The position numbers were made by a program, and so were the translations under genes. Positions 13,721-16,691 of a DNA stretch of 16,691 nt are shown piece by piece (position 1 is the first letter of the stretch; the number at the start of each line of letters is the position of its first letter). The notes beneath the pieces are model-generated. The model did not search any database, had not been told where the DNA came from, and worked only from the letters and a program-made list of their open reading frames with translations. The stretch spans positions 1 to 16,691 of the forward strand of contig DASZLR010000153.1 in NCBI GenBank assembly GCA_035552275.1. The letters run 5' to 3'. Source of the stretch: DASVLX01 sp035552275 (lineage in GTDB: Bacteria > Actinomycetota > Actinomycetes > Mycobacteriales > Pseudonocardiaceae).

Positions 13721-14344
13721 ATGGCAGATCACCTGGTGTGGATCGACTGCGAGATGACCGGTCTCGATCTGAGCAAGGACGCGTTGATCGAGATCGCGGC
13801 GCTGGTCACCGACGCCGAGCTGAACGTGCTTGGCGAGGGCGTGGACGTGGTGATCCACGCCAACGACGCGGTGCTGGACGGGATGCCCGACGTGGTGCGC
13901 CAGATGCACACGAAATCCGGGCTGACCGAGGAGGTGCGGCGGTCCGCCGTGAGCCTGGGCGACGCCGAGAGCCTGGTGCTGGACTACGTGCGCCAACACG
14001 TGCCGGACGCTGGATCGGCGCCGCTGGCCGGCAACTCCATCGCCACCGACCGGGGATTCATCGCCCGGGACATGCCCACGCTGGATGCCTTCCTGCACTA
14101 CCGAATGGTGGACGTGTCCTCGATCAAGGAGCTGTGTCGGCGCTGGTACCCGCGGATCTACTACGCCCAGCCGGCGAAGGGCCTGGCGCACCGGGCGCTG
14201 GCCGATATCCGCGAGTCGATCCGCGAACTGGCCTACTACCGGCGGACTGCGTTCGTGCCGCGGCCGGGACCGAGCACGGACGTGGTTCGGGCGATCGCCG
14301 CCGAACTGCTGGATGGCGTCGCTGACGGCCGCAGCGAGGGCTGA
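13721..14344 (+). CDS. orn: Oligoribonuclease
   Basis: A 207-residue DEDDh 3'-5' exoribonuclease that degrades RNA fragments of two to five nucleotides, including pGpG from cyclic-di-GMP breakdown. It completes mRNA decay in the cytoplasm. All catalytic residues are present: D9 and E11 in WIDCEMTGLD, D110 in NSIATDRGF, H157 and D162 in AHRALADIRES. The family length is about 180-215 residues; the C-terminal 20 residues beyond the core are a variable tail. It starts at ATG 13721, nine bases after the SDR stop. The following tRNA-His gene is a common neighbour of orn in actinobacteria. The product is normally essential or growth-important. Confidence 0.97.
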   Translation: MADHLVWIDCEMTGLDLSKDALIEIAALVTDAELNVLGEGVDVVIHANDAVLDGMPDVVRQMHTKSGLTEEVRRSAVSLGDAESLVLDYVRQHVPDAGSAPLAGNSIATDRGFIARDMPTLDAFLHYRMVDVSSIKELCRRWYPRIYYAQPAKGLAHRALADIRESIRELAYYRRTAFVPRPGPSTDVVRAIAAELLDGVADGRSEG

Positions 14345-14356
14345 GCGGAATACCCG

Positions 14357-14387
14357 TTGCGGCGGCGTGACGCGCGCACGCTACGAT
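14357..14387 (+). promoter_or_regulatory. Probable promoter of tRNA-His
   Basis: TTGCGG (14357-14362) and TACGAT (14382-14387) are spaced by 19 bases, slightly long. The TACGAT box lies 34 bases before the mature tRNA-His 5' end. Confidence 0.4.
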
Positions 14388-14421
14388 ATTCAGGCTGTCC
14401 CGGCGGTTGCTGGGAGCGATG

Positions 14422-14494
14422 GTGGGTGTAGCTCAGTCGGTAGAGCACTGGGTTGTGGTCCCAGGTGTCGCGGGTTCAATTCCCGTCACTCACC
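14422..14494 (+). tRNA. tRNA-His (GTG)
   Basis: Cloverleaf with acceptor GTGGGTG pairing with CACTCAC (one G-U), T8-A9, D-arm GCTCAGTCGGTAGAGC, anticodon stem CTGGG/CCCAG around a loop with anticodon GTG, and T-arm with GGTTCAATTCC. The extra G(-1) typical of tRNA-His is encoded at 14421 opposite C73 (14494). CCA is not encoded. Confidence 0.96.
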
Positions 14495-14499
14495 CGGAA

Positions 14500-14534
14500 G
14501 GTGATCGTGTTACCCGATGCGGGGCGCGATCACC
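14500..14534 (+). terminator. Hairpin between the two tRNA genes
   Basis: GGTGATCG (14500-14507) and CGATCACC (14527-14534) form a perfect eight-base stem with a 19-base loop, five bases after tRNA-His. No T-tract follows, so it could be a terminator of the U-poor actinobacterial kind or a processing structure. Confidence 0.4.
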
Positions 14535-14577
14535 GCCTGTGTTACCGTTTCACCCGTCAGCGCGGCTCGCCGCGCGG

Positions 14578-14650
14578 GCGCCGCTAGCTCAACTGGCAGA
14601 GCAGCTGGCTCTTAACCAGCGGGTTCGGGGTTCGAGTCCCTGGCGGCGCA
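14578..14650 (+). tRNA. tRNA-Lys (CTT)
   Basis: Acceptor GCGCCGC pairs with GCGGCGC, T8-A9 and D-arm GCTCAACTGGCAGAGC follow, the anticodon stem GCTGG/CCAGC encloses CTCTTAA with anticodon CTT, and the T-arm has GGTTCGAGTCC. A73 is at 14650 and CCA is not encoded. It is the likely integration site of the element whose integrase lies at 15184-16539; its 3' half is intact. Confidence 0.96.
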
Positions 14651-14664
14651 CTGATCAAGATGGT

Positions 14665-14719
14665 CGCCCACCAGCGGGTTCTCATGATCGTGAGGATCTT
14701 GCTGGTGGGCGTTTCTCTT
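14665..14719 (+). terminator. Intrinsic terminator after tRNA-Lys
   Basis: CGCCCACCAGC (14665-14675) and GCTGGTGGGCG (14701-14711) form a perfect 11-base stem, with an inner CTCA/TGAG pair in the loop, followed by a T-rich run TTTCTCTT. It would end the tRNA-Lys transcript. Confidence 0.65.
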
Positions 14720-15183
14720 GGCTGGGGCCGGTGTGGGGCCGGATGGGGCCGCTGGTTTCGGTCAGGCGGACTCCCGCCGCGGGGACGGTAACCACGCTGA
14801 CCTGCGGCCATCTGAGTGTTGATGGCGTTCGGCGTCATAACGCCGAGTGATATCCGCTGGCCGTTGACCGATGGCGGTCAGTGACTGGTAGGTCCGCCGA
14901 ACTGGGCGAGCACCGGTCAGCGGCTGTGACTGGATCGGGCGGGCGAGACAACTGATCGGATCGGGTTGCGGGCAGACCCAATCGCCGGGGCGGGCCTTGG
15001 CTGTCCCGGTGGTGCGTGGCGCCGTCTTGGTCGGTCCTATTGAGACGCTGCGCGTCGTGCGGCTGGTGGTGGGCGTGGACGACGACTGTTGGTTCTGGCT
15101 TTCTGTCTGGCTTGCGTGTTCCGCACCTGGAGAAACGGAAATCGTCGCGGGATAACGGGCATGCCGTTATCGTCGCTGTACGT
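14720..15183. other. Gene-free stretch between tRNA-Lys and integrase, rich in inverted repeats
   Basis: No supportable gene. It holds several short structures: a seven-base hairpin TCGGCGT-CATA-ACGCCGA (14829-14846), TGACCG-ATGG-CGGTCA (14865-14880), GTCAGTGAC (14877-14885), two copies of GTGACTGG (14881 and 14926), and repeated GATCGGG. This position, between an integrase and a tRNA, is where arm-type integrase sites and the attachment core of integrative elements lie, so some repeats may be such sites. This is inference from position. Confidence 0.4.
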
Positions 15184-16539
15184 TTATGCGGCGATCTTTC
15201 TGATTGCGGGTCGCGGCCCGCCGGCTCGTCCTTTCCGGGGTCCGTAGTGGTTTCTCGACCGACGCGAGCGGCTGCGGAGTTTGCGGACCGTGCGGTGGGC
15301 GGCGTGGAGGAGGAGGGCTGCGGTGGCTTCGGCGGTTTGGTGGGCCAGGCAGGGCAGCACGGTGGTGTAGGTGTCGGCGGTGAGCACGATGCTGTCGTGC
15401 CCGAGCATGGCCTGCACGACCTTCAACTCGCCACCGGCGGCCAGCGTCAGGCTGGCCGCGCCATGTCGCAGGTCGTGCAACCGGATCGGTGGCACACCCG
15501 CGTTGGCGGCCAGGCGGTGGAAGGTGTGCGTGAGGTATCCGGGGCTGAACGGATCGCCGCGCGACTTGGCGAACACGAACCCGGTCGGCACACCATCGGG
15601 CCAGCGACGGCGCTGTGTCTGGCGCAGGTGGCGCAGGACGGTGACGGCGACCCGGGGCATCGCGACGGCGCGGACGCTGGCCTGGGTTTTGGGTGGGCAG
15701 ATCACGGTGCGGCCGTTGTGGTCCTGTACCTGGTGGGACACCATCAGCACCGCGTTGTCGAGGTCGAGGTCGCACCAGCGAAGCCCCGCCGCCTCCCCGC
15801 GCCGCAGACCTACCAGCGCCACCAGCAGGTACAACGCGTACAGGTCGTGGCCGCGGTTGGCGTCCAGGAACGTGGCGGTCTGGGCGGGTGTCCACACCGC
15901 TACCGGTGGTCTCTCGCCGGTAGCCTGCCAGTGTGCGACCCGCGCGTCGGTCCACACCACGGCCTTGGGTCGCCGCGCGGGCGGTAGTTCGACCCAGTGC
16001 GCGGGGTTGCGGTCGATCAGGCCACGGCGGATCGCTCCGTTGAGCGCCGCGTGCAACACGCCTCGGATCTTGCGCAGCGTGGCCGGCGAGAGTGGCTTGT
16101 GGCCGGTGCCGACGGTGCGCGTCAGGCTGGTGAACATCGCCTGGACCCGACCGGTGGTCAAATCCCGCAGCGGCACGCCGCCCAGGTGCGGTTTGACGTA
16201 GTCGCGGACGTGCTGGGCATAGATACGGTGGGTCGAGAAACTCACTGTTCGCGTGTCCAGCCACAGGTCCAGCCACTGCCCGGTCGTGATCAGCGCCCGG
16301 TCCGAGTCGACGTCCTCGCCGAGCAGGTATGCCCGCGCTTGCTCGGCGGCCTGCCGTGAGCCGAAACCGCCGCGTCGAACCCGGTTGCGATGTCCATCAC
16401 GACCGACGGGAAGTTCAAGGGAAAAGTACCATGTTCCGTGGCCTTCTTCGCATAGAGCGGGACAACGCGCACCCCACAGGTGGCCGGTTGTTGTATTCTG
16501 GCAGCTACATCGCTTGAATACGTGGGCTCGTTCATTCAT
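15184..16539 (-). CDS. Tyrosine site-specific integrase (pSAM2/AICE- or phage-type)
   Basis: A 451-residue tyrosine recombinase that would integrate and excise a mobile element. The N-terminus has a cysteine-bearing arm (CSC 11-13, GARCPAL 23-29, then HGTWYFSLELP) typical of actinobacterial element integrases. Residues 85-175 form the SAM-like core-binding domain and 215-400 the catalytic domain: R246 (GLRRGEA), K284 (PPKTQAS), H355-x2-R358 (LHDLRHG), H381 (LGHDS) and nucleophile Y391 (DTY). All catalytic residues are present, so it is likely active. The basic tail after 410 is long. ATG 16539 is chosen because AGGAG lies six bases upstream; a TTG one codon earlier is too close. The gene points toward tRNA-Lys 530 bases away, as expected for an element inserted in that tRNA. 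Excision and replication genes would lie beyond the right edge. Confidence 0.93.
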   Translation of the reverse strand: MNERAHVFKRCSCQNTTTGHLWGARCPALCEEGHGTWYFSLELPVGRDGHRNRVRRGGFGSRQAAEQARAYLLGEDVDSDRALITTGQWLDLWLDTRTVSFSTHRIYAQHVRDYVKPHLGGVPLRDLTTGRVQAMFTSLTRTVGTGHKPLSPATLRKIRGVLHAALNGAIRRGLIDRNPAHWVELPPARRPKAVVWTDARVAHWQATGERPPVAVWTPAQTATFLDANRGHDLYALYLLVALVGLRRGEAAGLRWCDLDLDNAVLMVSHQVQDHNGRTVICPPKTQASVRAVAMPRVAVTVLRHLRQTQRRRWPDGVPTGFVFAKSRGDPFSPGYLTHTFHRLAANAGVPPIRLHDLRHGAASLTLAAGGELKVVQAMLGHDSIVLTADTYTTVLPCLAHQTAEATAALLLHAAHRTVRKLRSRSRRSRNHYGPRKGRAGGPRPAIRKIAA

Positions 16540-16691
16540 CAAATGCTCCTATGTTTCGTGTATCGACACATCCTTCGTGCTGTGGGCCCGCCCGAGTAGG
16601 CCGTGCGGCCCGCGGCTGGGCGATGCCTGGCACACCGACTGTGCGCCCACCGCCTGTTGATCGCCACACCGCTGCCCCGGCGCCATCGCCG
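16540..16691. other. Region upstream of the integrase, no confident gene
   Basis: The only clear signal is the integrase Shine-Dalgarno AGGAG (16546-16550, minus strand). All minus-strand frames are open toward the right edge, so an excisionase-like gene could end here, but no recognisable domain is visible in 150 bases. GTGT-CGAT-ACAC just upstream of the ribosome site is a weak inverted repeat. Confidence 0.3.

Noticed and set aside
12473..14191. 572-codon minus-strand frame across the SDR and orn genes
   Set aside because: Crosses two well-identified plus-strand genes and shows no recognisable domain.
14407..14850. Plus-strand frame over both tRNA genes
   Set aside because: It covers two structured tRNAs and a terminator; the translated product reflects tRNA sequence only.
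15016..15987. Plus-strand frame antisense to the integrase
   Set aside because: The minus strand encodes an integrase with the complete catalytic set.
16550..16691. Possible excisionase end upstream of the integrase
   Set aside because: All minus-strand frames are open over only 140 bases, without a recognisable helix-turn-helix or a stop position that distinguishes one of them.
1..16691. CRISPR array or insertion sequence
   Set aside because: No regularly spaced repeats with unique spacers and no transposase frame or paired terminal inverted repeats were seen.

Overview
The window is high-GC DNA with GTG/TTG starts and strong G/C bias at third codon positions. It is from an actinomycete, most likely near the Pseudonocardiales/mycobacterial side: a two-domain AcrA1-like SDR, a small conserved actinobacterial protein, a Pol I-like 3'-5' exonuclease/polymerase protein, DUF6247, and orn followed by tRNA-His. 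The genus cannot be fixed from sequence alone.

Layout. 1-1356 (-): acyl-CoA synthetase, C-terminus cut by the window edge, divergent from a Pol I-type polymerase at 1457-3109 (+). 3106-5128 holds a decayed PIN-type toxin and an intact XRE/ImmA regulator (both -), then short remnants of the 3' ends of the downstream FAD oxidoreductase and of the upstream polymerase, joined back to back. 5129-6969 (-): coupled marR-MFS pair. 7066-7777: a tiny ORF and a DUF6247/RelE-like toxin-antitoxin pair. 7848-9104 (-): ferredoxin-reductase-type FAD oxidoreductase. 9302-11641 (+): small conserved protein and two bacterial PH-domain (YdbS/YdbT-like) membrane proteins. 11717-13711 (+): two-domain SDR/fatty acyl-CoA reductase-like protein. 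13721-14344 (+): oligoribonuclease. Then tRNA-His(GTG) and tRNA-Lys(CTT). 15184-16539 (-): tyrosine integrase, probably one end of an element integrated at tRNA-Lys.

Main observation. The polymerase and the oxidoreductase are convergent genes, and the 3.1-7.85 kb interval between them reads as an old tandem duplication of their shared 3' region. The duplication joint survives at about 4981-5128 as [oxidoreductase 3' end][polymerase 3' end]. Both halves also share a small ORF-like element (3106 and 7066) and a boundary sequence (3273-3302 and 7149-7178) that contains the toxin stop codon. The toxin-antitoxin cargo differs between halves: XRE/ImmA-PIN in the first, DUF6247-RelE in the second. 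The marR-MFS pair sits only in the second half, between two copies of GTGAC. This suggests a TA cassette exchange site between two housekeeping-like genes. The duplication rests on direct sequence matches; the exchange mechanism is inference.

Regulation. Several palindromes lie at promoters: upstream of the XRE gene, marR, the SDR gene and the acyl-CoA synthetase. Six genes have a -10-like hexamer exactly six bases before the start codon, suggesting leaderless mRNAs.
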